The notes: generated by a model not told the origin, from the sequence alone. Shown: positions 54,696 to 63,465, numbered from the stretch's first letter. The stretch: DNA of 64,000 nt from Parabacteroides sp. PF5-9 (GCF_029893105.1 NZ_JARXWG010000003.1:62001-126000); one strand, 5' to 3'. Numbers and translations: made by a program.

Positions 54696-56222
54696 CAACT
54701 TTATTTTTTTTCTTTTCCCTTTCTTGCTCTCATTATGAAATCTATCCACCGCCGTGACCACGTAGGTATAGATTTTTTCACCTTTTTCATAAGGTAGTTT
54801 GTACTGTTTATCAGAGGTTATCGCTATAATTTTTGAAGGGTCGTTTAAATTAATTTTTTCTCCACGAGCAAACTTGTAGATAACAAAATAACAAGGAAAC
54901 TCCGGATTTGTTCGATTCTGTCCGGTTCCCCAGCTTAAAAAGTACTCCTCTTTTCTTTTCTCCACGTATAAAACTTCAACCTCATCAGGGGATCTTTTAT
55001 GTAAATGCGTGTATGCCGGTATAAGTGCCGGATGACGGTGGTAATGGCGCTTCAAACTATCCGCAACTCCTTTATTGTTCCACAAAATTTCATTCGCCGG
55101 CCAGAAGCAGTTCCCTTTGACATGGGGCAGTGTCCGTTCATAAAACATTTTATCCGTTAACTGATCCGCTTTCATTGTCCGACTGACATCCTGCCCGATA
55201 TAGAGATGTCCGCCCCGATTATTTCTTGCCCACCATTTGGCCAGGGTGGTGTAATTGGCGGCCTGATGTCCGATCTCCCAATAAATTTGTGGAATGGTAT
55301 AGTCTATCCATCCTTGTTTTTCCCAATGTAAAACATCGGCATACAGATCGTCGTAGTTCTGTAGTCCGTTTGTATTGCTGCCAGAACCATCCGGTGTACT
55401 TTTCTTGTTGCGATAAATACCGAAAGGACTTATGCCAAAGCGCACCCAAGGTTTGGCCAACAGGATCGTATGTTTTATTTCACTGACTAACAAGTTCACG
55501 TTCTCTCTCCGCCAATCACCGCGTTGTGATTCCGAATATCCTTGTTGTTTTCCGTACCGGCGAAAACTCTCATCGTCAGGAAACGGCTCACCTGCCGCCG
55601 GATAAGGGTAGAAATAGTCGTCCATATGAATGGCGTCCACTTCGTAGCGTGTGACGATGTCACGGACTATACGGCAGATGTATTGGCGATTCTCAGGCAA
55701 TCCGGGGTCAAATAAAATTTGATTGTTATAGGTGACAAAACGTTGTGGATAGCGATGATAAATATGTGAATCTGCCAGTTTTGTGTTTCCGGAAGTACTT
55801 ACCCGGTACGGATTCAGCCAAGCATGAAATTCCATGCATCGCTTATGGCATTCTGCAATCATAAAGGCCATCGGGTCAAAATTACCTTCAGGGGCTTTCC
55901 CTTGCTCGCCTGTCAGGAAGCGACTCCAGGGTTCTATGTTGGATTGGTAGAAAGCATCGGCCTCCGGTCTTACCTGAAAGATGATCGCGTTAATGCCGCA
56001 TGCAGAAAGGAAGTCCAGTTTTCGGATAAAATCGGCTTTCATCTGAGCGGGAGTCATTCGCTGATACTCTTCCTGATGAACCGTTTGTATCCATGCCCCC
56101 CTGAACTCTCTTTTAGGGTTCCTCTGAATCGAGGCTGAAGAGTTTTTGCGAATGGAGGAGCATGAAATAATTGTAAGCAAAAAACATACCGTCAATAAAT
56201 GACGGAAATATGGTATATACAT
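54693..56222 (-). CDS. Family 10-like glycoside hydrolase (GHL10, YngK/DUF187)
   Basis: The 509-residue protein has a signal peptide with an SCSS lipobox-like site (TVCFLLTIISCSS, Cys near residue 21). The GHL10 TIM barrel follows: REFRGAWIQTVHQEEYQR, GINAIIFQVRPEADAFY, EFHAWLNPYRVS, VDAIHMDDYFYPYP, VRFGISPFGIY, WIDYTIPQIYWEIGH. Residues ~400-509 form a C-terminal fibronectin-III-like domain (YKLPYEKGEKIYTYVVTAVDRFHNES). Relatives include peptidoglycan- or glycan-active enzymes; the substrate is unknown. The AraC regulator directly downstream may control it. Confidence 0.9.
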   Translation of the reverse strand: MYIPYFRHLLTVCFLLTIISCSSIRKNSSASIQRNPKREFRGAWIQTVHQEEYQRMTPAQMKADFIRKLDFLSACGINAIIFQVRPEADAFYQSNIEPWSRFLTGEQGKAPEGNFDPMAFMIAECHKRCMEFHAWLNPYRVSTSGNTKLADSHIYHRYPQRFVTYNNQILFDPGLPENRQYICRIVRDIVTRYEVDAIHMDDYFYPYPAAGEPFPDDESFRRYGKQQGYSESQRGDWRRENVNLLVSEIKHTILLAKPWVRFGISPFGIYRNKKSTPDGSGSNTNGLQNYDDLYADVLHWEKQGWIDYTIPQIYWEIGHQAANYTTLAKWWARNNRGGHLYIGQDVSRTMKADQLTDKMFYERTLPHVKGNCFWPANEILWNNKGVADSLKRHYHRHPALIPAYTHLHKRSPDEVEVLYVEKRKEEYFLSWGTGQNRTNPEFPCYFVIYKFARGEKINLNDPSKIIAITSDKQYKLPYEKGEKIYTYVVTAVDRFHNESKKGKRKKIKL

Positions 56223-56256
56223 CGTTAACGAGTAATGTGAATCAGTAATATTTTGG

Positions 56257-56264
56257 CAAAAATA
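56257..56264 (-). promoter_or_regulatory. -7 promoter box of the GHL10 gene
   Basis: TATTTTTG on the minus strand, 34 bp before the GHL10 ATG. No TTTG at the -33 distance. Confidence 0.55.
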
Positions 56265-56430
56265 GGGTTAATCTCTTAATTAATAAAGTAAATAGGTCAT
56301 AGAAATTCGTTTATTTCCCCTAAAAAAATGAAAGAAGGAGTGGCCGTACTGCTTTTTTAATAATCCGAATCGGTCATTGAGGTGGTGTGGACTCAACTTA
56401 TAAGACTCAGGCAAGATAGCGGAAAGAAGG

Positions 56431-56750
56431 GCGAGTTACAATCTGTCAGTTTTAACATATTGTCAATTGACCCCCTTCGAGATTCGTCTATTTGGAGTAA
56501 GCCGTGGGTTTGTTCGGAAAAATCGCAAGGATTTGAAGTTTGTTTTTGCAAGATGCTATGAATTTCATATTCTATAGCCCCTTTTTTTGTGATCTGAAAA
56601 AAATGTCGTTCTGGAGAAAAAAGAGCCGATTTTAACGCTGTTTTTTCACTCTTTTTCGACCCTGAAAAAATGATGCTGATGATTGGGTCGAACTATTTAG
56701 ATGTTCTTTCAAAATTATCTGCATCATTAAAAAAATCATTAAGATAAATT
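56431..56750 (+). repeat. Diverged dispersed non-coding element, copy 2
   Basis: Aligns with the reverse complement of 22350-22668. CCCCTTCGAGATTCGTCTAT is exactly shared. In both copies CTTCGA pairs with a downstream block (TCGAAG in copy 1, TTGGAG in copy 2, via two G-U pairs). Weaker similarity may continue to about 56820. The gap 56223-57478 holds no credible gene. Confidence 0.8.
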
Positions 56751-57024
56751 CAGTGTGAGATGCAGAAGAAATAGGCAAACACCAGCATTATTTTGGTAAA
56801 AAGCAAGAAAAAAGCACCTGTTTGACTTAAAAAAGGTAAAGTGTGAGTTAGAAAAAGGAACATTTTTGTTTATTTATATCGCAAATATTTTGCTTTTTGC
56901 AGCAAAATGATAGAGTTTATTCGTCGTGTGAACCTGTCGTTTGGATTGTATAGTTAATGTGAATTTGATAGAACGATTTATCTTCAAATGGGTAAGATTG
57001 AAAGATGGGAACAGTTTGTGTGAT

Positions 57025-57297
57025 CTTTAGATTGTGTAATGTTTGAAGATTTCAAAATTAGTAAGTGGACATTCTCTGCTCCTTGCCTGGACAGGCGAGG
57101 GGGACCGCTGCTCCGCAGCGGTGGAGTGGTTGTATGGTGATTGAGTGGTTGATTGTATTGTTAGTGTGTTGGCAATAGATGTTTAACCCAAAACACAACC
57201 TCTCCACCCCCGCAAGCGGTGGTACCCCTCTCCTGGCCAGGAGAGGAGCCCAGATAGTACTGGTCGCTACGTTTACATCTTCAAATTTTCTTCCATT
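57025..57297 (+). repeat. Dispersed palindromic repeat, copy B
   Basis: Same orientation and about 90 percent identical to 3012-3287. The inner inverted arms (GAGGGGGACCGCTG near 57099, TACCCCTCTCCTGGCCAGGA near 57223) are kept. The 43-bp outer inverted repeats that flank copy A are missing here. Confidence 0.9.
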
Positions 57298-57447
57298 TGA
57301 AGAATACGCCCATCAAACAAAATTCCGCAGAGGCATAACGCAATGTATGACGAATCAAACCGGCTTACACCATAGATATGTTGGAAAAGCGTCTCTATTC
57401 TCCGTACAATTAAATACGTAGAATTATGCATCAATTGTAAAATAATG

Positions 57448-57455
57448 TATATTTG
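57448..57455 (+). promoter_or_regulatory. -7 promoter box of the thioredoxin-fold gene
   Basis: TATATTTG, 24 bp before the ATG at 57479. Confidence 0.6.
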
Positions 57456-57478
57456 CAGCGAATAACACCTATATTGGA

Positions 57479-58633
57479 ATGAAACATACTACTTCGCAAC
57501 TTTTTTTTGTTTTTTGCATTTTCTTGCTTCATCTTACGGGATGCCGCAATGCTTCTGAATTCATGGTGGAAGGAACTGTTTCCGGGGCAGATGGACAACT
57601 GATTTATCTGGAAAATGTAGGGATCTCTTCTATTACAACACTTGACTCTTTACGCCTTTCGTCTTCAGGGAAATTTAAATTTAAAGAACAGCGTCCGGAT
57701 TATCCCGACTTTTACAGGTTGCGGCTGAATAATCAGTTGATCAATTTTGCGATTGATTCGACCGAAACGGTCTCTTTTGTGGCTGATGCGGGTACTTTTG
57801 CGACTTCGTATAGTGTGGAGGGGTCTGAAAACAGCAAAGCTATTAAAAGCATTACATTGGCTCAGTTGGATGCGAATCAGGCCGTAAAGAAGTTGCGGAA
57901 GGAACATGAAAATGATCAAATAGCAGACTCTACATATAGTCGGGAGATTAATGGGGTGGTTGATGCCTATAAAGCGGTGGCACGGCAATATATTTACGCT
58001 GCTCCAATGTCCACAGCTGCTTATTTTGCATTATTCCAGCAGATAGACGGTTTATTGTTTTTTGATCTTTACGACAAAGAGGACTCTAAAGCGTATGGAG
58101 CGGTAGCGACCAGTTTTGATTTCCGGTATCCGGATAGTCCCCGCTCAAAACATCTGCACAATTTAGCGTTGCAATCGTTAAGGGTGACTCGGGCACAGCG
58201 TGAGCGTCAGTTGGAAATAGAAGCGAATGAGATCTCATTCCTGGAGATCGACTTACCGAATATCCGGGGAGAACAGGTGAAGTTGTCGTCTGTGGCCAAA
58301 AACAGACCGGTGATTGTGAATTTTACCGCATTTCAATCGGAATGGTCGTCGGCTCTCAATTTGGAATTAGGAGAGTTGTATACGAAATATCAGAACAAAG
58401 GATTGACCATTTATCAGGTCTCTTTGGATAGTGATTTGCACCTGTGGCAAAACAGAGCTTCCAACCTGCCATGGACTTGTGTGCGTGACCCGGAATCGGT
58501 CTATTCGCAAATTGCAGCGTTGTATAATGTCAAACAACTTCCCACGATTTTTATTCTGGATCGTAAAGGGAATTTGATCGAAAAAATTGAAGACATCCGA
58601 TTGCTTGAATCAGCAGTAAAAAAAGTCTTGTAA
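57479..58633 (+). CDS. DUF4369 / thioredoxin-fold lipoprotein without CXXC
   Basis: The 384-residue protein has a lipoprotein signal (FCIFLLHLTGC, Cys near residue 22). An N-terminal DUF4369-like beta domain (FMVEGTVSGADGQLIYLENVG, FYRLRLNNQLINFAID), a helical middle, and a C-terminal TlpA/AhpC-like fold (IDLPNIRGEQVKLSSVAKNRPVIVNFTAFQSEW, KQLPTIFILDRKGNLIEKI with cis-Pro) follow. Where TlpA proteins have WCxxC, this one has AFQSEWSS near residue 285, so it cannot work as a disulfide oxidoreductase. In related Bacteroidetes proteins the Cys pair is present. A structural or sensing role is inference. A terminator hairpin stands 93 bp downstream, in the greA leader. Confidence 0.85.
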   Translation: MKHTTSQLFFVFCIFLLHLTGCRNASEFMVEGTVSGADGQLIYLENVGISSITTLDSLRLSSSGKFKFKEQRPDYPDFYRLRLNNQLINFAIDSTETVSFVADAGTFATSYSVEGSENSKAIKSITLAQLDANQAVKKLRKEHENDQIADSTYSREINGVVDAYKAVARQYIYAAPMSTAAYFALFQQIDGLLFFDLYDKEDSKAYGAVATSFDFRYPDSPRSKHLHNLALQSLRVTRAQRERQLEIEANEISFLEIDLPNIRGEQVKLSSVAKNRPVIVNFTAFQSEWSSALNLELGELYTKYQNKGLTIYQVSLDSDLHLWQNRASNLPWTCVRDPESVYSQIAALYNVKQLPTIFILDRKGNLIEKIEDIRLLESAVKKVL

Positions 58634-58668
58634 AAACAGATGGTATGTTATAAAGCATTTTTGTAAAA

Positions 58669-58700
58669 TTTGCTTTGTAATGTTTTAAAGCCTATTTTTG
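58669..58700 (+). promoter_or_regulatory. greA promoter
   Basis: TTTG (58669-58672), 20 bases, TATTTTTG (58693-58700): a full match. The predicted start is near 58707, just 20 nt before a terminator. Confidence 0.78.
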
Positions 58701-58706
58701 CGTAGA

Positions 58707-58763
58707 CATAAAATAATGAACAGTAAGAGTTCCGGCCAGTAAAATGGTCGGGATTCTTTTTTT
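58707..58763 (+). ncRNA. Candidate greA leader RNA (GraL-like)
   Basis: The promoter at 58669-58700 and the terminator at 58726-58763 define a ~57-nt RNA ending upstream of greA. In E. coli the greA leader is terminated in the same way to give GraL small RNAs. Homology is not claimed, only the same layout. Confidence 0.45.
58726..58763 (+). terminator. Terminator in the greA leader
   Basis: AGAGTTCCGGCCA (58726-58738) pairs with TGGTCGGGATTCT (58745-58757; 13 bp with G-U pairs) around GTAAAA, then seven T. It serves both the upstream gene and the greA leader. Confidence 0.88.
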
Positions 58764-58814
58764 ATTTGCATAACCAGAAATTAAAAATATTAAACTAATA
58801 AGGAGGATTCGATT

Positions 58815-59285
58815 ATGGCGGTTAGTTATATGACAGAAGAGGGTTACAATAAATTATTGGCTGAAATAAACTATCTTGAAACCGTAAAACGTCCGGAAAT
58901 CTCCGCTCAGATTGCTGAAGCAAGAGACAAGGGGGATTTATCTGAAAATGCTGAATACGACGCGGCAAAAGAGGCACAAGGGATCATGGAGGCTAAATTG
59001 GCTCAATTGAAAGAACTTATGGCCAATGCGCGTTTGATTGATGAATCGCGTATTCAAACCGATGAAGTTCAGATTCTGAATAAAGTAAAGATAAAAAATA
59101 CACAAAATAATGCGGTCATGTCTTATACGCTTGTCGCTGACTCGGAAGCGAATCTGAAAGAAGGCAAACTGGCTGTCAGTACCCCTATTGCCCAAGGGTT
59201 AATGGGTAAAAAAGTGGGTGACGTGGTGGAAATAAAAGTGCCATCGGGAGTGATGAGTTTTGAAATTATGGATATCTCCATTTAA
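58815..59285 (+). CDS. greA: Transcript cleavage factor GreA
   Basis: The 156-residue protein has the N-terminal coiled coil with the acidic tip DKGDLSENAEYDAAKEAQG and a C-terminal FKBP-like domain (LMGKKVGDVVEIKVPSGVMSFEIMDI). It rescues backtracked RNA polymerase. The ATG is preceded by AAGGAGGATTCGATT, one of the few good Shine-Dalgarno sequences here. Its leader carries a promoter and terminator. A HIT gene follows after 13 bp. Confidence 0.97.
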   Translation: MAVSYMTEEGYNKLLAEINYLETVKRPEISAQIAEARDKGDLSENAEYDAAKEAQGIMEAKLAQLKELMANARLIDESRIQTDEVQILNKVKIKNTQNNAVMSYTLVADSEANLKEGKLAVSTPIAQGLMGKKVGDVVEIKVPSGVMSFEIMDISI

Positions 59286-59298
59286 ATATATTTAGATT

Positions 59299-59694
59299 AT
59301 GGCTTCTGTTTTTAGTCGTATTATTGCTGGTGAAATACCAAGTTATAAGATCGCAGAGGATGATGAATTTTATGCTTTTTTGGATATAAACCCTGTAGCC
59401 AAAGGGCATACACTTGTTGTCCCTAAAAAGGAGACTGATTATCTGTTCGATGTGGAGGATGATGAACTGGGACGGATGATGATCTTTGCCAAGCGGGTGG
59501 CGAAGGCGATAAAAGAAGCGATTCCTTGTAACCGGGTGGGGGTGACTGTTATAGGTCTGGAAGTGCCCCATGCACATATTCATCTGATTCCGATTAGTAA
59601 GGAGTCTGATATCTATTTCAACAAAGGAAAACTATCATTATCACAGGAGGAATTAAAATCAATCGGAGAAAAAATAAGTGGAGCATTCAAATAA
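59299..59694 (+). CDS. HIT family protein (Hint/PKCI type)
   Basis: The 131-residue protein shows VFSRIIAGEIPSYKIAEDDEFYAFLDI, GHTLVVPKKE and the histidine triad PHAHIHLIPI near residues 91-97. HIT proteins hydrolyse nucleotidyl phosphoramidates or sulfates. It follows greA by 13 bp, surely one transcript; this greA-HIT pair is frequent in Bacteroidetes as I recall. Confidence 0.95.
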   Translation: MASVFSRIIAGEIPSYKIAEDDEFYAFLDINPVAKGHTLVVPKKETDYLFDVEDDELGRMMIFAKRVAKAIKEAIPCNRVGVTVIGLEVPHAHIHLIPISKESDIYFNKGKLSLSQEELKSIGEKISGAFK

Positions 59695-59705
59695 ATTTAG
59701 ATTTA

Positions 59706-59738
59706 TTTGTTTATTCTTAAAAACATTACTTATATTTG
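59706..59738 (+). promoter_or_regulatory. Orphan promoter of a candidate small RNA
   Basis: TTTG (59706-59709), 21 bases, TATATTTG (59731-59738). No gene follows on this strand before the terminator. Confidence 0.65.
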
Positions 59739-59744
59739 TCTCCG

Positions 59745-59867
59745 ATATCCTGTTATATGGTTTTTACAGGATATTATTAATGAATTTGATTCATTAGTGG
59801 TTTTTACTCATAAATTTGTTAACCTTAGGAGAAAGGCCCCTCTGAGATAGAGCGGCCTTCTTTTTTT
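59745..59867 (+). ncRNA. Candidate structured small RNA of about 123 nt
   Basis: Between an orphan promoter and a terminator. Predicted hairpins: ATATCCTG/CAGGATAT (59745-59774), TAATGAAT/ATTCATTA with a 3-nt loop (59778-59796), a weak GGTT/AACC (59799-59824), and the terminator. No reading frame of note. I cannot match it to a known RNA. It could overlap the 3' region of the convergent PspC transcript. Confidence 0.5.
59831..59867 (+). terminator. Intrinsic terminator of the candidate small RNA
   Basis: AAGGCC-C-CTCT pairs with AGAG-C-GGCCTT (10 bp, one C-C mismatch) around GAGAT, then TC and seven T. The mirrored A-rich flank is weak, so it is mainly a + strand terminator. Confidence 0.85.
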
Positions 59868-59911
59868 ACACACAATTTATAAGTACAATCATCATCACAG
59901 GCGAACCTCTC

Positions 59912-61033
59912 TTATATATGATGGAAATTGGTATTCCAATGCCATCCCTCTATATTATAAACCGGAAATCCGTATTTTATGGCAAAGAATGTAAAGAAAA
60001 GGATTGATATCACCCAGAGTATGGTAAATGCCCATTTGGCGCCTTGCGATATCGGTTTCCATTTGAAGAGTCGTATACATAATATATAGATGGATACAAC
60101 AACAGGAATGCCAATCATAAGGATCATTGATACGGCGGCAATAATAAGGGCTGTTTCGGGGAAGCTGGTAATCATACTCCAATCAGCAAAGGGGAATAGT
60201 TCGGATAAAATCCCTATGCCTCCACCGATTAGTCCAATGCCTCCACCAAATAAGCCGATAATAACGGCAAACAAGACGATGAATAAAATAAATAAGACGA
60301 ATAATAGCGGAGGAATAACCAATATCCCGATCAAAATAGCAAGTGCTTTGATGATTACAGCAAAAATAGTGACAAACGCATCGGCCACTTTCTGCAAGAT
60401 GGAGCGCGGTTTCCCGGAATTGACGTAGTCGTTTACGTTCGTTGAGACCCGTTCAAACCCATCTGTGACTGTTTTTCCTATGTTTTCGATCGTGACACTT
60501 TCGCCACGCATCTGCAATTTCTCAGCGGCCGTTCGTGCCGGTGGGATCACCAACCAAAGCACAAAGTAGATCGGGATAATCAATCCCCAAAAACACATCA
60601 ATAGGATTAATGCCAGGCGTATCGCTGTCGGATCCCAGCCTGTATAAGCTGCAAAACCACCGGCTACACCTCCCAGAATTTTATCATCTGGATTCCGGAA
60701 AAGGCGTTTACTTGTTCCTTTGGTTTCTGTTCTTGCCTGATAGGTTTCCTGTTGATAATCTGTCTGGTCGTTGTCAAAAATCTCTTCCGGTCGACCCATT
60801 CGTTTGATCACTTCTTCCACTTGTTCTATGGTAATCACTTCATATCCCAAGCGAACGCGTTCGCTCAATAACTCAGATATACGCATCTCGAAGTCGTTCA
60901 TGATTTCATCTGATCCTTCCTCTTTCCGGAAATGAATGCGCAGATTGGCCAGATATTTATCTAATAATTGGTATGCGTCTTCATCAATATGAAAGACTGT
61001 TCCACCTAGATTTATGGTAAGTGTTTTTTTCAT
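59912..61033 (-). CDS. PspC-domain membrane protein
   Basis: The 373-residue protein has an N-terminal cytoplasmic region (MKKTLTINLGGTVFHIDEDAY, IRISELLSERVRLGYEVITIEQVEEVIKRMGRPEE), a PspC domain near residues 110-180 (RNPDDKILGGVAGGFAAYTGWDP and the hydrophobic ALILLMCFWGLIIPIYFVLWLVIPP) and three or more further hydrophobic segments. It follows the PadR regulator by 13 bp. PspC proteins sense envelope stress in enteric bacteria; in Bacteroidetes the role is unproven. Confidence 0.9.
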   Translation of the reverse strand: MKKTLTINLGGTVFHIDEDAYQLLDKYLANLRIHFRKEEGSDEIMNDFEMRISELLSERVRLGYEVITIEQVEEVIKRMGRPEEIFDNDQTDYQQETYQARTETKGTSKRLFRNPDDKILGGVAGGFAAYTGWDPTAIRLALILLMCFWGLIIPIYFVLWLVIPPARTAAEKLQMRGESVTIENIGKTVTDGFERVSTNVNDYVNSGKPRSILQKVADAFVTIFAVIIKALAILIGILVIPPLLFVLFILFIVLFAVIIGLFGGGIGLIGGGIGILSELFPFADWSMITSFPETALIIAAVSMILMIGIPVVVSIYILCIRLFKWKPISQGAKWAFTILWVISILFFTFFAIKYGFPVYNIEGWHWNTNFHHI

Positions 61034-61046
61034 CGTTTATTGAATT

Positions 61047-61373
61047 TTAATTGTTTTTGAGATGGTTGATTGTGTTATTCAGCTCCTGCCAGGAAGCTTC
61101 TAATTCACCTAGAAAAAGCTCACCATTTTCGGTCAGGCTATAATATTTTCGTGGTGGTCCCTGAGTGGATTCTATCCATTGATAGCTTAATAACTCACTG
61201 TTTTTTAAACGAGTCAATAAGGGGTATAATGTTCCTTCGACAACAATCAGTTTGGCTTCTTGTAACTTCTGTATTATGTCAGAGGTGTAAGCCGGCTCTT
61301 TCCGAAGAAGTAAAAGGATACAATACTCTAATGTTCCTTTTCTCATTTGTGATTTTACGTTCTCTGCATTCAT
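61047..61373 (-). CDS. PadR-family transcriptional regulator
   Basis: The start at 61373 (MNAENVKSQMRKGTLEYCILLLL) gives 108 residues; a longer frame overlaps the -7 box. The winged helix shows RKGTLEYCILLLLRKEPAYTSDIIQKL, VVEGTLYPLLTRLKNSELL, and QGPPRKYYSLTENG. It is typical PadR s1, whose ligand is unknown. The PspC gene follows 13 bp later, so the regulator probably controls its own operon. Confidence 0.93.
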   Translation of the reverse strand: MNAENVKSQMRKGTLEYCILLLLRKEPAYTSDIIQKLQEAKLIVVEGTLYPLLTRLKNSELLSYQWIESTQGPPRKYYSLTENGELFLGELEASWQELNNTINHLKNN

Positions 61374-61391
61374 TGTTTCAATTTTATGCAG

Positions 61392-61399
61392 CAAATATA
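61392..61399 (-). promoter_or_regulatory. -7 promoter box of the PadR/PspC operon
   Basis: TATATTTG on the minus strand, 18 bp before the ATG at 61373. Confidence 0.55.
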
Positions 61400-61535
61400 T
61401 GTAATGCCTATGTACTATGCAATGCATGCTACTGTATTTTAGAGATTATTAACCATAAAAGGTGTCATATTGCACATTTTCGAATGATTTGTGTAAAAAA
61501 ACGTCTTGTTTCATCTGTTGAACCCCGGAAAATTT

Positions 61536-61543
61536 TACTTTTG
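61536..61543 (+). promoter_or_regulatory. -7 promoter box of the acyl-CoA ligase gene
   Basis: TACTTTTG, 25 bp before the ATG at 61569. A longer frame starting at 61506 lies upstream of it and is rejected. Confidence 0.6.
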
Positions 61544-61568
61544 CGGAAGAATTCAAAATTTAAAAGAG

Positions 61569-63377
61569 ATGGTCTATTATCATTATGCAGAACTAATCCA
61601 TCATCAGGCGGATAAATATGGTTCACGTACCGCACTTAAATACAGGGATGATGAAAGTGGAAAATGGCAAAAGATTTCCTGGCGGTGTTTTTCTGATCAA
61701 ATCATGTTGGCGGCTAAAGCGATGGCTGAGTTTGGCATTAAGGAACAGGATAATATCGGACTCTATTCTCAGAACCTCCCGCAATGTTTATATACCGACT
61801 TCGCCTGTTTTGCCAATAGGGCAGTAGCCGTTCCGATGTATGCCACCAGTTCGCCGGCGCAAATCGATTATATTATAAATGATGCATCTATAAGTACATT
61901 GTTCGTTGGTGAACAATTACAATATAATAACGCATTTATTGTCCAAAAAGAGTCTAAAGTACTTAAACGGTTGGTCATCTTTGATCCTAAAGTCCGGCTG
62001 AATCCGGAGGATAAAACGTCTGTTTATTTTGATGATTTTCTCCGTTTAGGCGACAATGCAGTGGTCGAAGCAACGGTCAAAGTGCGTATGAAAGAGGCCT
62101 CGCCTGAAGATATCGCCACTATTATTTATACATCCGGAACGACCGGACAATCGAAAGGGGTGGTGCTTCATCATTCAAACTTCCTGGAAACGATGCGTAT
62201 CCATGATATTCGTCTGCCGATTATTACCGACAAAGAAACCTCTATGTGTTTCCTTCCGTTGACGCATATTTTTGAGAAGGCATGGACCTATCTTTGTCTG
62301 CATAAAGGAGCAACGGTTGCGATCAATCGGGATCCCAAAATGATTCAGCAAACACTTGTGGAGATACAACCCTCTATGATGTGTAACGTTCCCCGTTTCT
62401 GGGAAAAAGTCTATGCCGGTGTACAGGAAAAGATCGAATCGTTTCCCGGCTTACTGCGAAAAATGGCTCATGATGCCGTAAAAACCGGATATAGTTACAA
62501 TCTGGAGTATAAAAACAAAGGGAAAAAAGCACCTTTAGGATTAAAATTAAAATTTCATTTTTACGACAATACAATCTTCCTTGCGTTGAAAAACAGACTT
62601 GGAATAAAGAATGGCCGGTTATTCCCTACAGCAGGTGCTCCGCTTTCGGATAAAGTCAATACCTTCTTACAATCGGTAAACATCCCTATTGTTTATGGTT
62701 ATGGACTAAGTGAAACGACTGCTACCGTCTCTTTCTGTCCGATGAAAGGGTTTATTATTGGTTCTATTGGAGAAGTCATGCCGGATGTACAGGTACGGAT
62801 AGATGAAACAAACAATGAAATCCTGGTTAAAGGTAAAACGATTACCTCGGGCTACTATAACAAACCGGAAGAAAATGAGAAGGCATTTACCGAAGACGGC
62901 TTCTTCCGGACTGGTGATGCCGGACGATTGGAAGGGAATGTCTTATATTTTACCGAACGGATAAAAGATCTGTATAAAACATCTAATGGAAAGTACATCG
63001 CTCCTCAGGTCATTGAAATGTTGGTGGGGAACGATAAATATATCGAACAGGTTGCTGTTATCGGTGATCAGCAAAAATTCGTCGGTGCACTGATTTATCC
63101 CAATCTACCGCTACTGGAAGAGTATGCACAACAGAAAGGTCTTTCTTATACGAATCACGAAGAACTGATTCAGAAACCTGAAATTATCCGTTTGATTGAA
63201 TCGCGGCTGGAAGAGCAACAGGTCGATCTGGCCTCGTATGAAAAGATCAAACGTTTTATCCTGCTTGCACAACCTTTTACCATGGAAGGGGGCGAGTTGA
63301 CGGATACGCTGAAGTTGCGCCGACCTAAAATTCTTGAAAAATATGCGCAACAAATAGGTGAAATATATAAGGAATAA
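61569..63377 (+). CDS. Long-chain fatty acid-CoA ligase (AMP-binding)
   Basis: The start at 61569 (MVYYHYAELIHHQADKYGSR) gives 602 residues. AMP-binding motifs are IIYTSGTTGQSKGVVLHH near residue 185, YGYGLSETTATV near residue 375, FFRTGDAGRLEGNVLYFTERIKD, and the C-terminal KTSNGKYIAPQVIEMLV with catalytic Lys. It activates fatty acids as acyl-AMP and then CoA thioesters, the FadD/ACSL group. prfB follows downstream with its own promoter. Confidence 0.94.
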   Translation: MVYYHYAELIHHQADKYGSRTALKYRDDESGKWQKISWRCFSDQIMLAAKAMAEFGIKEQDNIGLYSQNLPQCLYTDFACFANRAVAVPMYATSSPAQIDYIINDASISTLFVGEQLQYNNAFIVQKESKVLKRLVIFDPKVRLNPEDKTSVYFDDFLRLGDNAVVEATVKVRMKEASPEDIATIIYTSGTTGQSKGVVLHHSNFLETMRIHDIRLPIITDKETSMCFLPLTHIFEKAWTYLCLHKGATVAINRDPKMIQQTLVEIQPSMMCNVPRFWEKVYAGVQEKIESFPGLLRKMAHDAVKTGYSYNLEYKNKGKKAPLGLKLKFHFYDNTIFLALKNRLGIKNGRLFPTAGAPLSDKVNTFLQSVNIPIVYGYGLSETTATVSFCPMKGFIIGSIGEVMPDVQVRIDETNNEILVKGKTITSGYYNKPEENEKAFTEDGFFRTGDAGRLEGNVLYFTERIKDLYKTSNGKYIAPQVIEMLVGNDKYIEQVAVIGDQQKFVGALIYPNLPLLEEYAQQKGLSYTNHEELIQKPEIIRLIESRLEEQQVDLASYEKIKRFILLAQPFTMEGGELTDTLKLRRPKILEKYAQQIGEIYKE

Positions 63378-63432
63378 AGCGTACCATCCGATGTTCCTGA
63401 TTATTGGCAAAATTAAATTGCTAATTAATTCA

Positions 63433-63440
63433 TATCTTTG
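63433..63440 (+). promoter_or_regulatory. -7 promoter box of prfB
   Basis: TATCTTTG, 25 bp before the prfB ATG. Confidence 0.6.
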
Positions 63441-63465
63441 TGCCCGAATAAAAAACAGAACAATT

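Noticed and set aside
57179-57421. 80-codon reading frame across dispersed repeat copy B
   Set aside because: The frame is not kept in copy A, which has an indel in the C run, so it is not under coding selection.
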